DNA from: Flavimobilis marinus
GTDB taxonomy: Bacteria; Actinomycetota; Actinomycetes; Actinomycetales; Cellulomonadaceae
Length of the DNA stretch: 64,000 nucleotides
Direction of reading: 5' to 3'
NCBI RefSeq assembly: GCF_900113055.1
Contig: NZ_FONZ01000001.1
Span: 806,001-870,000 of the forward strand
Shown here: piece after piece, positions 7,852-16,810 of the stretch
How positions within the stretch are numbered: position 1 is the first letter of the stretch
Layout of the letters: the number at the start of each line of letters is the position of its first letter
Translations under genes and position numbers: made by a program
Notes under the pieces: generated by a model
Told to the model about the DNA's origin: nothing
Database searches by the model: none
Seen by the model: the letters and a program-made list of their open reading frames with translations, nothing else

Positions 7852-8760
7852 GTGACGCGAATCGCCCTGGCCACCAGCAACTTCCACCCCGATCTCACCG
7901 AGGACGACGTGCCGGTCCTCGAAGCGCTGCGCAAGCACGACGGCGTCGAAGCCGTTGCTGCGATCTGGGACGACCCCGACGTCGACTGGTCGTCCTTCGA
8001 CCTCGTCGTTCTTCGGTCGACGTGGGACTACTCCTCCCGCCGCGAGGAGTTCCTCGCGTGGGCCAAGAGCGTGCCCCGTCTGGTCAACCCCGCCGGTCTG
8101 GTCGAGTGGAACACCGACAAGTCCTACCTGCGCGAGCTCGCCGATGCGAGCCTGCCGACGATCCCGACCATCTGGCTCGACCCGGCGCGCAACCTCTCCT
8201 CGCGTGCCGTGCACACGCGCATGCCCGCCCACGGGGACTTCGTCATCAAGCCGACCGTCTCGCGTGGCTCGCGGGACACGGGCCGCTACGAGGCCGGCGA
8301 GGCGCACTCGCGCGGGCTCGCCATCCGGCACGCCGTCGAGCTGCTCAAGGACGAGCGGCACGTCATGGTGCAGCCCTACCTCACGCAGGTCGACACCGAG
8401 GGCGAGTCGGTGCTCGTCTACATCGACGGCGAGTTCTCCCACTCCGTCCGCAAGGGCGCGATGCTGCAGGGGCCGTTCCGCGGCATGGCTGGCCTGTACA
8501 AGCAGGAGGAGATCTCCGACCGCGAGGCCACGGACGCCGAGCGCGCCGTCGCCGACCGCGTCGTCGCGCACGCCCGCGAGGTGTTGCACCGCGTCTCGGA
8601 CGAGCAGGAACTGCTCTACGCCCGCGTGGACCTGGTGCCCGGCAACGACGGCGAGCCCGTCGTCATCGAGTTCGAGGTCGCCGAGCCGTCGCTGTTCCTG
8701 GCCTTCAAGCCGGGTGCCGCGGAGAAGCTCGCCGAGGCGATCCTCGCGCGTCTGGCCTGA
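7852..8760 (+). CDS. ATP-grasp domain protein (RimK-like ligase)
   Basis: A 302-residue ATP-dependent carboxylate-amine ligase-type enzyme. The start IALATSNFHPDLTEDD and the later FVIKPTVSRGSRDTGRY (ATP-binding lysine strand), LVYIDGEFSHSVRKGAM, and YARVDLVPGNDGEPVVIEFE (metal-binding Asp and Glu) are typical of the cytosolic ATP-grasp family related to RimK and glutathione synthetase-like enzymes. Substrates are not predictable. Two GTG starts are possible: 7831, overlapping the trmB stop, and 7852. The latter is preferred because TACGCT sits 7 nt upstream (leaderless arrangement) and the protein then starts directly with the first beta strand. Confidence 0.85.
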   Translation: MTRIALATSNFHPDLTEDDVPVLEALRKHDGVEAVAAIWDDPDVDWSSFDLVVLRSTWDYSSRREEFLAWAKSVPRLVNPAGLVEWNTDKSYLRELADASLPTIPTIWLDPARNLSSRAVHTRMPAHGDFVIKPTVSRGSRDTGRYEAGEAHSRGLAIRHAVELLKDERHVMVQPYLTQVDTEGESVLVYIDGEFSHSVRKGAMLQGPFRGMAGLYKQEEISDREATDAERAVADRVVAHAREVLHRVSDEQELLYARVDLVPGNDGEPVVIEFEVAEPSLFLAFKPGAAEKLAEAILARLA

Positions 8761-8855
8761 GGCGCCGCTGCGAATTCCCGGGCACGTGGTCAGAGTGCCG
8801 CCGGAAAGCAGGTACACTTTTCGTCGGCCCAGGCACGCATGTTCGCCCGGGTCAT

Positions 8856-8932
8856 GGTGGGTATAGCTCAGTTGGTAGAGCACCTGGTTGTGGTCCAGGG
8901 GGTCGCGGGTTCAAGTCCCGTTACTCACCCCA
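8856..8932 (+). tRNA. tRNA-His (anticodon GUG)
   Basis: G-1 is encoded at 8856, followed by acceptor GTGGGTA pairing with TACTCAC, discriminator C73 opposite G-1, and an encoded CCA at 8930-8932. The anticodon loop TTGTGGT gives GUG, and the T-loop is TTCAAGT. A candidate -10 TACACT lies at 8813-8818. Confidence 0.96.
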
Positions 8933-8939
8933 TGAGAAC

Positions 8940-8975
8940 GAGCCCCTGATCGGCGGAGACGCTGGTCAGGGGCTC
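8940..8975 (+). terminator. Terminator after tRNA-His
   Basis: GAGCCCCTGA (8940-8949) pairs perfectly with TCAGGGGCTC (8966-8975) around a 16-nt loop. Confidence 0.7.
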
Positions 8976-9054
8976 GTCTCGTCTCCGGTCCCGCCCTAGC
9001 CAGGACGGCCTCGCCAGCAGCACAATGGCCCCGACCCCCACGGAAGGACCGCAC

Positions 9055-9588
9055 GTGACCGAGCCGCAGCCGCCCATCGAGCCCGACACCAAGGACTGGA
9101 CGTGGGTGCTCGTCCGTCCGTGCGCGGAGTGTGGGACCGACGTCAGCGCGATGGGCCCCAAGGACGTCGCTGCGGCCGTGCGGGACTCGCTGCCCCGCTG
9201 GCGAGCAGCGCTCGAGCGGCCGCACGTGGCCCAGCGTCCCGACCCGGCCACGTGGAGCCCGCTCGAGTACGGCGCGCACGTCCGCGACGTCTTTCGTGTC
9301 ATGCGGTTCCGACTGGACCTCATGCTCACCACGGAGAACCCCGAGTTCCCGGACTGGGACCAGGACGCCACCGCCCTCGAGGACGCGTACGCCGAGCAGG
9401 ACCCGCCCGCCGTCGTCGTCGCCCTGGCCGACGCCGGGCGGGCGTTCGCGGACGGGCTCGAGGCGGTCCGGCGCCGGGACTGCGAGCGCATGGGCCGCAG
9501 GAGCAATGGCTCCGTCTTCACCGTCGAGACGCTCGCCCGGTACGCGTGGCACGACGTCGCCCACCACCTGCACGACGTCGGGGCCTGA
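9055..9588 (+). CDS. DinB-like metal-dependent four-helix protein
   Basis: A 177-residue protein. WVLVRPCAECGTDVS near the start, ATWSPLEYGAHVRDVFRVM in the middle and TLARYAWHDVAHHLHDV at the end match the DinB/YfiT-like superfamily, a four-helix bundle using three His as metal ligands (His in EYGAHVRDV and in the final HDVAHHLHDV). Members are linked to bacillithiol or mycothiol transfer and related thiol chemistry, but this one is not assignable to a substrate. The GTG at 9055 is preferred because GGAAGG lies 8 nt upstream; an ATG at 9025 in the same frame has no ribosome site. Confidence 0.7.
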   Translation: MTEPQPPIEPDTKDWTWVLVRPCAECGTDVSAMGPKDVAAAVRDSLPRWRAALERPHVAQRPDPATWSPLEYGAHVRDVFRVMRFRLDLMLTTENPEFPDWDQDATALEDAYAEQDPPAVVVALADAGRAFADGLEAVRRRDCERMGRRSNGSVFTVETLARYAWHDVAHHLHDVGA

Positions 9589-9611
9589 GCGGAGCACGCG
9601 CGCGCGGCGAC

Positions 9612-9656
9612 TTGACGCACGGCCAGGCTCCAACAATCATCGCCATATGACGATGA
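9612..9656 (+). promoter_or_regulatory. Promoter and operator of the arsR-type/CDF operon
   Basis: TTGACG (9612-9617) and AATCAT (9635-9640) are separated by 17 nt, and the -10 ends 6 nt before the ATG at 9647, predicting a leaderless mRNA. The inverted repeat TCATCG (9637-9642) and CGATGA (9651-9656) with an 8-nt spacer covers the -10, the start point and the first codons. It is a good candidate operator for the encoded repressor, in the position usual for ArsR/SmtB-family autoregulation. Confidence 0.55.
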
Positions 9657-10036
9657 CAACCGAGAGTGCGATGGACGGCGACGCGCGAGACGCCGCGGGC
9701 CGCACCGCCGCGGCGTGCCTGTTCCACGGCTTCAGCGACCCGAACCGGATCGCGATCCTGCAGCACCTGGCGCTCGGTGAGCACCGCGTGGTCGACCTCA
9801 CCGCGCACCTCGGGCTCGCGCAGTCGACCGTGTCCAAGCATCTCGTGTGCTTGCGCGACTGCGGACTCGTCACGGGCCGGGCCGAGGGCCGCGCGACGGT
9901 CTACTCGCTCAACCACGCCGACGCGCTGCACGAGCTGTGGGCAGCTGCCGAGCGGCTGCTCGCACGCACTGGCGAGCAGGTCACCCTGTGCGCCAACCAC
10001 GGCCTCGCGGCGGTCGCCGCCGAGGACGCGCTGTGA
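9647..10036 (+). CDS. ArsR/SmtB-family metal-sensing repressor, CmtR-like
   Basis: A 129-residue winged-helix repressor. DPNRIAILQHLALGEHRVVDLTAHLG followed by AQSTVSKHLVCLRDCGLV is the ArsR DNA-binding core. Cys68 and Cys72 within the recognition helix (HLVCLRDCGL) plus a C-terminal Cys115 (VTLCANHG) reproduce the CxxxC plus distal Cys pattern of mycobacterial CmtR, which senses Cd(II)/Pb(II). Cys24 is extra. Binding of metal would release DNA and induce the operon. The stop overlaps the GTG of the CDF transporter by four bases. Inferred ligand: a soft metal such as Cd, Pb or Zn. Confidence 0.88.
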   Translation: MTMTTESAMDGDARDAAGRTAAACLFHGFSDPNRIAILQHLALGEHRVVDLTAHLGLAQSTVSKHLVCLRDCGLVTGRAEGRATVYSLNHADALHELWAAAERLLARTGEQVTLCANHGLAAVAAEDAL

Positions 10037-10704
10037 CCCACGAGCACGCAGTCCTCGCCCCCGCCGAGCGCCGAGCGCTGGGCCGCCGCGCGCAGCTGCT
10101 CGCTGGTGCCTCGGTTACCTACAACGTCGTCGAGGCGGTCATCGCCATCGCCGCAGGCCTTGTGGCGGGGTCGGTGGCGCTGGTCGGCTTCGGTCTCGAC
10201 TCGGTGGTCGAGGTGTCCTCGGGCCTGATCATCCTGTGGCAGTTCCGCCACGCACTGCCGGAGTCCCGCGAGCGGCTCGCGCTGCGGGGCATGGCGGTGT
10301 CGTTCTTCGCCCTGGCTGCCTACGTCACGGTCGAGTCCGTCCGGGCGCTGTGGACCGGTGCCGAGCCCGAGACCTCGGCCGTCGGGATCGCGCTCGCTGC
10401 CGCGTCCCTCGTGATCATGCCCGTGCTGTCCTGGGCGCAACGGCGCACCGGTCGGGCGCTGGGGTCAAACGCGGTCGTCGCCGATGGCACCCAGACCTTG
10501 CTGTGCACCTACATGTCGGCAGCCGTGCTCGGCGGACTCGTGCTGAACGCGACCCTCGGCTGGTCCTGGGCCGATCCCGTCGCGGGTCTGGTGATCGCCG
10601 CGATCGCGGTGAAGGAGGGCCGGGAGGCGTGGCGCGGCGAGGGGTGCTGCGGCGGCCTGGGCGCGAGCTCGTGCGCGTCGACCGGCGCCGTCGAGCGGCG
10701 CTAG
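10033..10704 (+). CDS. CDF-like heavy-metal cation transporter
   Basis: A 223-residue integral membrane protein with five to six helices, matching the short actinobacterial cation-transporter branch of the cation diffusion facilitator family. The helix-2 motif [15 protein letters not shown] and helix-5 motif [14 protein letters not shown] carry the acidic/polar metal-site residues, and there is no large cytosolic C-terminal domain. The C-terminus instead ends with a Cys-rich tail (GEGCCGG...SSCAS) that could bind metal. It is translationally coupled to the CmtR-like repressor, so Cd/Pb/Zn efflux induced by metal is the natural reading. Its TAG stop shares bases with the convergent orn stop. 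Confidence 0.88.
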   Translation: MTHEHAVLAPAERRALGRRAQLLAGASVTYNVVEAVIAIAAGLVAGSVALVGFGLDSVVEVSSGLIILWQFRHALPESRERLALRGMAVSFFALAAYVTVESVRALWTGAEPETSAVGIALAAASLVIMPVLSWAQRRTGRALGSNAVVADGTQTLLCTYMSAAVLGGLVLNATLGWSWADPVAGLVIAAIAVKEGREAWRGEGCCGGLGASSCASTGAVERR

Positions 10705-11342
10705 GGAGCGTCGCGCGGCGCGAGCGCGACGGACGTCTCGCTGACTCCCGCAGCGATCTTCCGCGCGGTGTTCGAGTCCGGGCCAGGCTGGGGCACGAAC
10801 ATCGCGGCGCGGTAGTAGCGCAGCTCGTCGATCGACTCCAGGATGTCCGCCAGCGCGCGGTGGCCGCCGTTCTTCTTGGGCGACTGGAAGTAGATGCGCG
10901 GGTACCAGCGGCGGGCCAGCTCCTTGACCGACGAGACGTCGATGACGCGGTAGTGCAGGTGATCGGCGAGGGTCGGCATGTCGCGCGCGAGGAACACCTT
11001 GTCGGTCCCGACCGAGTTGCCTGCCAGCGGGGCCTTGCCGGCGTCCGGCACCCACGTGCGGATGTAGTCGAGCACCCGCTCCTCGGCCTCGGCCATGGTC
11101 AGGCCCGCGTCGAGCTCGTCGATGAGCCCCGAAGACGTGTGCATGGCGCGCACGAAGTCGTTCATCTGCTCGACCGCCTCCGCAGGAGGACGGATGACGA
11201 CGTCGACGCCTTCGCCCAGCACCGTCAGCTCGGAGTCGGTCACGACGACGGCGACCTCGACGAGTGCGTCGGCGACGGGGTCGAGTCCCGTCATCTCGCA
11301 GTCGATCCACACGATCCGGTCGTTGTTCAATGGCCTGCTCAC
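10701..11342 (-). CDS. orn: Oligoribonuclease (DEDDh 3'-5' exonuclease)
   Basis: Degrades two-to-five-nucleotide RNAs and pGpG to mononucleotides, completing mRNA turnover. The 213-residue protein has all DEDDh motifs: [10 protein letters not shown] (Asp and Glu), the central Asp in [12 protein letters not shown], and [12 protein letters not shown] with the catalytic His and Asp. Start choice: the frame stays open to an ATG at 11384, but the GTG at 11342 is preferred because TACCCT ends exactly 6 nt upstream (a leaderless -10) and gives the usual N-terminus just before [12 protein letters not shown]. It converges on the CDF gene, with overlapping stop codons. Confidence 0.93.
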   Translation of the reverse strand: MSRPLNNDRIVWIDCEMTGLDPVADALVEVAVVVTDSELTVLGEGVDVVIRPPAEAVEQMNDFVRAMHTSSGLIDELDAGLTMAEAEERVLDYIRTWVPDAGKAPLAGNSVGTDKVFLARDMPTLADHLHYRVIDVSSVKELARRWYPRIYFQSPKKNGGHRALADILESIDELRYYRAAMFVPQPGPDSNTARKIAAGVSETSVALAPRDAP

Positions 11343-11437
11343 CGGTCCAGGGTACGAGATCTGCGGAATATCGCCCCTGGTCATCCATCAGGACAGCCTC
11401 GCCGAGCCGTCGCCGGTACGTATCGCGGGCATGGAAG

Positions 11438-11470
11438 AGCCCCGCAGGCGTCGTGCGTGCCTGCGGGGCT
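11438..11470 (-). terminator. Terminator downstream of the 49-aa gene
   Basis: AGCCCCGCAGGC (11438-11449) pairs perfectly with GCCTGCGGGGCT (11459-11470), with a 9-nt loop. It lies 10 bases beyond the stop codon of the small minus-strand gene and upstream of orn, insulating the two. Confidence 0.75.
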
Positions 11471-11480
11471 CAGCCGCCGT

Positions 11481-11630
11481 TCACGAGGTGCGGCGGGGGA
11501 GGCGGGTCGTCCGACGAGGGACGGCCACACGGGTCGGGCGCGCGTTGCGGGCCTGCGCGAAGGTGTTCGCCCTCAGGTCCTCGCGTCGCGTGCGGACGGC
11601 TATCTCGTAACTGATCAACGGGTGGGTCAT
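11481..11630 (-). CDS. Small basic protein (49 aa)
   Basis: Begins MTHPLISYEIAVRTRREDL and continues with an Arg-rich tail (VPRRTTRLPRRTS). Short actinobacterial proteins with a similar start, M-x(2-4)-ISYEIA followed by a charged helix, are common but uncharacterised. The ATG at 11630 has CGGAGCACC just upstream as a ribosome site, and a terminator follows the stop closely, so this is a complete transcription unit. Net charge is strongly positive, which allows an RNA- or membrane-binding role, but nothing can be concluded. Confidence 0.65.
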   Translation of the reverse strand: MTHPLISYEIAVRTRREDLRANTFAQARNARPTRVAVPRRTTRLPRRTS

Positions 11631-11815
11631 GGTGGTGCTCCGTGACGGTCGGTTCGGATGGGCTCCGGCGTCGACTCCGGTGGCCCGCGACGTCACCGCG
11701 GTGTGGTCACAGCCAACCAGGAGCGGGTGGACGCACGCACGCCTTTTTCCGGTACAGGGTGCCCGACGACGGCGCTCGCCGAGAAGGATCGGCGCTGTTG
11801 TCGTAGCGTCGGCGC

Positions 11816-12532
11816 ATGCCTTCCGCGACCGTCCTCGACCGCTCCCTGGCCGTGCTGCGCGTCATCTGGCCCGGGCTGCTGCTCATCGGGATAGGCGGCG
11901 CCGCGTTCGCGAGCCTGCTCGACGCCCTCTGGGACCAGGAGGACCTGTGGGCCGCGGACACCCCCGTCCTCGAGTGGCTCGTCTCGCAGCGGTCGGAGAC
12001 GCTCACCAGCGTCTTCACCGTGATCACGAACACCTTCGGGCCGGTGATCCTGCCGATACTCGTCGCGATCGGTGCGTTGATCTGGGCGCGCGTCGACCGC
12101 CGCTGGTGGGCGCCGAGCCTGCTCGTGGGCGCGATGCTCCTCGCCGTCGGGATCTCCTCCGCGGTCAAGGCGATCGTAGGACGCCCGCGCCCGCCCGCCG
12201 AGGCGATGTCGGTCCCCGGCGCGGAGACGACGTTCTCCTTCCCGTCGGGCCACACGATCGGCGCCGCGACGCTCGTCCTCGTCGCCGGCTACCTGATCTG
12301 GACCATCGGCCACCGGCGCGCCGTCCTGGTGGTATGGGTCGTGTCGACCGTCGTCATCGTCGGTCTTGTCGCTGGCTCGCGCCTCTACCTGGGCTACCAC
12401 TTCGTCACGGACGTGCTGGCCGGCGCGAGCCTTGCCGTGGCGGTGCTCGGCGTCGTCGTCTGCGTGAACCGCTGGTGGGGGCCGCGCTCGCGTGAGCTGC
12501 GCGGTGTCCCGGCGGTCGACCAGGCCGCGTAA
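11816..12532 (+). CDS. PAP2-family membrane phosphatase
   Basis: A 238-residue protein with six membrane helices and the complete lipid phosphate phosphatase signature: KAIVGRPRP (K-x6-RP), FPSGHT (PSGH) and SRLYLGYHFVTDV (SR-x5-H-x3-D). Members dephosphorylate undecaprenyl pyrophosphate, phosphatidate or similar lipid phosphates at the outer membrane face; the precise substrate is not predictable. TAGCGT ends 6 nt before the ATG, so the mRNA is probably leaderless. tRNA-Arg follows 9 nt after the stop. Confidence 0.93.
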   Translation: MPSATVLDRSLAVLRVIWPGLLLIGIGGAAFASLLDALWDQEDLWAADTPVLEWLVSQRSETLTSVFTVITNTFGPVILPILVAIGALIWARVDRRWWAPSLLVGAMLLAVGISSAVKAIVGRPRPPAEAMSVPGAETTFSFPSGHTIGAATLVLVAGYLIWTIGHRRAVLVVWVVSTVVIVGLVAGSRLYLGYHFVTDVLAGASLAVAVLGVVVCVNRWWGPRSRELRGVPAVDQAA

Positions 12533-12541
12533 GATCGTCCC

Positions 12542-12614
<73 letters not shown>

Positions 12615-12615
12615 C

Positions 12616-14991
12616 TCAGCGACCCACGTAGGCCGCCAGGTGTTCTCCTGTCAGGGTCGACCTGCGGGCCACGAGGTCGGCGGGCGTGCCCTCGTAGACG
12701 ACCTGGCCGCCGTCGTGCCCGGCGCCCGGACCCAGGTCGATGATCCAGTCCGCGTGCGCCATCACTGCCTGGTGGTGCTCGATCACGATGACCGAGCTTC
12801 CGCCGTCGACCAGGCGGTCGAGCAGCGCGAGCAACTGCGCGACGTCGGCCAGGTGCAGGCCCGTCGTCGGCTCGTCGAGGACGTAGACGCTCGTGCCCTT
12901 CTCGCCCATGTGCGAGGCGAGCTTGAGGCGCTGGCGCTCGCCGCCCGACAGCGTGGTGAGGGGTTGGCCGAGGCCGAGGTACCCGAGGCCGACGTCGGAC
13001 AGTCGCTCGAGGACCGCGTGGGCGGCGGGCGTGCGCGCCTCGCCCTCGCCGAAGAAGTCGAGCGCCTCGGTGACGGGCATCGCGAGGACCTCGGCGATGT
13101 TCTTGCCGCCCAGGCGGTACTCAAGCACGGACGCCTGGAACCGGCGGCCCTCGCAGTCCTCACAGGTCGTGGCCACCCCGGCCATCATCGCGAGGTCCGT
13201 GTAGATGACGCCCGCGCCGTTGCACGTCGGGCACGCGCCCTCGGAGTTCGCGCTGAACAGCGCCGGCTTGACGCCGTTGGCCTTGGCGAAGGCCTTGCGG
13301 ATCGGCTCGAGCAGGCCCGTGTACGTCGCGGGGTTGGAGCGCCGCGACCCTCGGATGGGCGTCTGGTCGACCGTGACCACGCCGTCGCGCCCCGCCACCG
13401 AGCCGTGGATCAGCGAGCTCTTGCCCGATCCGGCCACCCCGGTCACGGCGACCAGGACACCCAGGGGGATGTCGACGTCGACGTCGCGCAGGTTGTGCGT
13501 GGCGGCGCCTCGGACCTCGAGGGTGCCCGTCGCAGCGCGGACCGACTCCTTGAGCGACGCGCGGTCGTGCAGGTGCCGGCCCGTGATCGTGTCGCTCGCC
13601 GCGAGCTCGGCGACCGACCCGGTGAAGCACACCGTCCCGCCGGCGGACCCGGCGCCCGGGCCGAGGTCGACCACGTGGTCGGCGATCCGGATGGTCTCGG
13701 GCTTGTGCTCGACGACGAGGACGGTGTTGCCCTTGTCCCGCAGGCGCAGCAGCAGCTCGTTCATCCGCGCGATGTCGTGCGGGTGCAGGCCGATGCTCGG
13801 CTCGTCGAACACGTACGTGACGTCCGTCAGCGCGGAGCCCAGGTGCCGGATCAGCTTGGTGCGCTGGGACTCGCCGCCGGACAGCGTGCCCGACGGGCGG
13901 TCGAGCGAGAGGTAGCCCAGCCCGATCTCGACGAACGAGTCCAGGGTGTGGCGAAGCGTCCCGAGCAGGGGAGCGACCGACGGCTCGTCGAGGCCGCTGA
14001 CCCACGCGGCGAGGTCGCTGATCTGCATCGCGCACGCGTCCGCGATGGACACCCCGCCGATCGTGGAGGTCCGGGCCGGCTCGGCCAGGCGCGTCCCCTC
14101 GCACTCGGGGCACGTGGTGAACGTGACGGCTCGGTCGACGAACGCCCGCACGTGCGGCTGCATCGCGTCGCGGTCCTTGGACAGGAACGACTTGCGGATC
14201 TTCGGGATCAGCCCCTCGTAGGTGAGGTTGATGCCGTCGACCTTGATCTTCGTCGGCTCCTGGTGGAGCAGCGCGTGCAGCTCCTTCTTGGTGAACTTCG
14301 CGATCGGCTTGTCCGGGTCGAAGAACCCGCTGCCCGCGAAGATCCGCCCGTACCAGCCGTCCGCGCTGTACCCCGGGATGGTGAACGGGCCCTCGTTGAT
14401 CGACTTGGCGTCGTCGTACAGCGCCGTGACGTCGATGTCGGTGACCGAGCCCATGCCCTCGCAGCGCGGGCACATGCCGCCCAGGCGGTTGAACGTCGCC
14501 TTCTCCGCGCGCGTCTTGCCGCCCCGCTCCACGGTGATGGCACCGCTCGCGTGCACGGACGGAGTGTTGAACGAGTACGCGTTGGGTGGGCCGATGTGCG
14601 GCGTCGCCGCGCGGCTGAACAGGATCCGCAGGAGCGCGTTCGCGTCCGTGACGGTGCCGACCGTGGACCGCGGGTTCGCCCCGATCCGGTCCTGCCCGAC
14701 GATGATCGCCGTGGTCAGGCCGTCGAGCAGGTCCACCTCAGGGCGCGCGAGCGTCGGCATGAACCCCTGCACGAACGCGCTGTAGGTCTCGTTGATCATC
14801 CGCTGCGACTCCGCGGCGATCGTCGCGAACACCAGCGAGCTCTTGCCCGAGCCGGAGACTCCGGTGAAGACCGTCAGGCGGCGCTTGGGCAGCTCGACGC
14901 TCACGTCCTTGAGGTTGTTCTCTCGCGCCCCGTGCACGCGGATCGTGTCGTGCGAGTCGGCGGGGTGGGCAGCACGCGGGGTGGTCGTCAT
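12616..14991 (-). CDS. UvrA-like ABC ATPase (DrrC-type paralogue)
   Basis: A 791-residue cytoplasmic ABC protein with two nucleotide-binding domains. Walker A motifs are TGVSGSGKSS near residue 45 and TGVAGSGKSS in the second half; signatures LSGGESQR and LSGGERQR are present. Four CxxC pairs form the two UvrA-type zinc modules (CPRCEGMG and CPECEGTRL in the first half, CPTCNGAGV and CEDCEGRRF in the second). It is about 150 residues shorter than true UvrA, as in DrrC and UvrA2-type paralogues associated with resistance to DNA-intercalating drugs. ATG 14991 follows GAGGGAGAACC. Repair versus drug protection cannot be settled from sequence. Confidence 0.9.
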   Translation of the reverse strand: MTTTPRAAHPADSHDTIRVHGARENNLKDVSVELPKRRLTVFTGVSGSGKSSLVFATIAAESQRMINETYSAFVQGFMPTLARPEVDLLDGLTTAIIVGQDRIGANPRSTVGTVTDANALLRILFSRAATPHIGPPNAYSFNTPSVHASGAITVERGGKTRAEKATFNRLGGMCPRCEGMGSVTDIDVTALYDDAKSINEGPFTIPGYSADGWYGRIFAGSGFFDPDKPIAKFTKKELHALLHQEPTKIKVDGINLTYEGLIPKIRKSFLSKDRDAMQPHVRAFVDRAVTFTTCPECEGTRLAEPARTSTIGGVSIADACAMQISDLAAWVSGLDEPSVAPLLGTLRHTLDSFVEIGLGYLSLDRPSGTLSGGESQRTKLIRHLGSALTDVTYVFDEPSIGLHPHDIARMNELLLRLRDKGNTVLVVEHKPETIRIADHVVDLGPGAGSAGGTVCFTGSVAELAASDTITGRHLHDRASLKESVRAATGTLEVRGAATHNLRDVDVDIPLGVLVAVTGVAGSGKSSLIHGSVAGRDGVVTVDQTPIRGSRRSNPATYTGLLEPIRKAFAKANGVKPALFSANSEGACPTCNGAGVIYTDLAMMAGVATTCEDCEGRRFQASVLEYRLGGKNIAEVLAMPVTEALDFFGEGEARTPAAHAVLERLSDVGLGYLGLGQPLTTLSGGERQRLKLASHMGEKGTSVYVLDEPTTGLHLADVAQLLALLDRLVDGGSSVIVIEHHQAVMAHADWIIDLGPGAGHDGGQVVYEGTPADLVARRSTLTGEHLAAYVGR

Positions 14992-15157
14992 GGTTCTCCC
15001 TCGGTGGGCCGGGTGCCCCGGGCGCGGCGGGCGTCGTCGGCGTGGGCAGCGGTCTTCTCGATTGTTGCGCGCAGGCACCCCCGGTGGCGAGCACTCGTGG
15101 CCTCGGCGACGGCGCGCGCGTTTGGCTCCGGTCGCAGCGACGGGCGAGGATGGTCGG

Positions 15158-16732
15158 GTGAGCACCCACGGGCTGAGCGAGACGGACGGCACCGAGCCGC
15201 ACCCCAGCCCGACGCTGCTCGACGTGGTGACTGACCTGCGCCGAGACCTCGCTGCGCTGCGGCTGGGCGCGGACGACGGCGCCGACGCGGGCCCCGACCG
15301 CGCCGACGCGCGTGCGCTGCGCGACCGGCTCGCCCGCCAGCTCGACGAGCGGGTGCTGCCGCGCCTGCGGGCCCTCGCGCTGCCCGCCGTCGTCGTGGTC
15401 GCCGGATCCACCGGGGCTGGGAAGTCGACCCTGGTGAACTCGCTCGTCGGGGCCGACGTCAGCCCCGCCTCGGTGCTGCGCCCCACCACGCGCGAGCCCG
15501 TCGTCGTGCACCATCCCGAGGACGGGCCCCTGCTCGCCGCGCACCCGGTCCTGGCGCTCGCGCGTGCTCACGAGCACGACGCCGTCCCGCGGGGCGTCGC
15601 GCTGCTCGACGCGCCCGACCTCGACTCGTTCGAGGAAGCCAACCGCACCCTCGCCGGCCGGCTCATGGACGCCGCCGACCTCTGGCTCTTCGTCACCACC
15701 CCCGCCCGCTACGGCGACGCCCTGCCGTGGGCGGCCCTGGCCCGCGCCCAGGAGCGCGGCACCGCCGTCGCCGTCGTCCTCAACCGGGTCCGGGACGCCG
15801 ACGCGCCCACGCTGCGCCGCGCGCTCCTCGAGCGCCTCCGCGACCAGGAGCTCGTCGACGCCCCGATGTTCGTCGTGCCCGACGCCGGTCCGACCACCGC
15901 GCTGCTCGCGCCCGACGCCGTCGCGGACCTGCGCGCGTGGCTCACGACGCTCGCCGGACGCGACCAGGGCCGCACCGCCGTCCTGCGCTCCCTGCGCGGC
16001 TCGCTCGCGTCACTCGAGGCCGACGTCCGCGCACTCATCGCAGCCGCCGAGGAGCAGGACACGGGCGCGCACGACCTCGCCGGACGCCTGCGCGAGGTCG
16101 CCGATGCCCACGCGGCGACCGCCATCGACGCGCTCGAGACCGGTGTGCTCGCCGCGGGACGCCTCGGCGCCGCGTGGCATGCCGTGCTGGACGCCGACCC
16201 CGGCATGCTGCGCCTGACCCAGCCCCGGCTCGTGCTCCCACGCCGCGCCGCCCGCGCGCGGACCGTCGCGCTCGCGGGCGTCCGGACCCGCGTGCGCGAC
16301 GTGGTCGCCGAGCTCGTCGACCTGCACCGCGCCGCCGCCGCGTCCGACGCCGCGGGGGAGCCGGTCGTCGCGGCCGACGCCGGGCTGCGCCTCGCCGAGT
16401 CCTGGCTCGACGCGACCACCGTGCGCGTCGCCCCGGTCGAGTCCCGCGGTGCGCGGGCCGCCCGGGCCGCCGTCGGCGACGCCGGTCTCGGCACGCTGCT
16501 GGCCGGTGCCGCCGTGGGCGTGACCGGGATGGAGCGTCTCCTCGCCTCTGCTGCCGGGGCCCACGAGGGCGCCCAGATGGTCCGTGGGGTGCGGGCCGAC
16601 CTGGCCGAGCGCGTCCGGCGCGCGATCGACGACGCCGTCGTGCCCTACGTCGACGCCGCAGGTGCGTCCGCGCCCGGCGACGAGGTCGCCGCGCTCCACC
16701 TGCGCGCCGGGGAGCTCCGCCGGCTCGTCTGA
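15158..16732 (+). CDS. Dynamin/YfjP-like GTPase A
   Basis: A 524-residue large GTPase. P-loop GSTGAGKST at residues 83-91, switch threonines in VLRPTTREP, G3 motif LLDAPDLDS and a G4-like VLNRV followed by a helical C-terminal half rich in Ala/Arg. A short hydrophobic stretch (GLGTLLAGAAVGVTG) near residue 450 may touch membrane. It is clearly homologous to GTPase C in this window around the P-loop and G3. GTG 15158 has GAGGAT exactly 6 nt upstream, a weak leaderless -10. The role is unknown; relatives are thought to act at the membrane or in stress responses. Confidence 0.8.
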   Translation: MSTHGLSETDGTEPHPSPTLLDVVTDLRRDLAALRLGADDGADAGPDRADARALRDRLARQLDERVLPRLRALALPAVVVVAGSTGAGKSTLVNSLVGADVSPASVLRPTTREPVVVHHPEDGPLLAAHPVLALARAHEHDAVPRGVALLDAPDLDSFEEANRTLAGRLMDAADLWLFVTTPARYGDALPWAALARAQERGTAVAVVLNRVRDADAPTLRRALLERLRDQELVDAPMFVVPDAGPTTALLAPDAVADLRAWLTTLAGRDQGRTAVLRSLRGSLASLEADVRALIAAAEEQDTGAHDLAGRLREVADAHAATAIDALETGVLAAGRLGAAWHAVLDADPGMLRLTQPRLVLPRRAARARTVALAGVRTRVRDVVAELVDLHRAAAASDAAGEPVVAADAGLRLAESWLDATTVRVAPVESRGARAARAAVGDAGLGTLLAGAAVGVTGMERLLASAAGAHEGAQMVRGVRADLAERVRRAIDDAVVPYVDAAGASAPGDEVAALHLRAGELRRLV

Positions 16733-16810
16733 GCTCGTCGGCCGCATGACATCGAGTCACACGGACCGGTGACGCCAGGGCACTGACGCTCGCCGGCGTC
16801 CGCGCGCCAA

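Noticed and set aside
12640-15234. 864-codon plus-strand ORF opposite the UvrA-like gene
   Set aside because: It is the antisense shadow of a gene with intact ABC and zinc motifs; its product is Arg/Asp-rich without domains.
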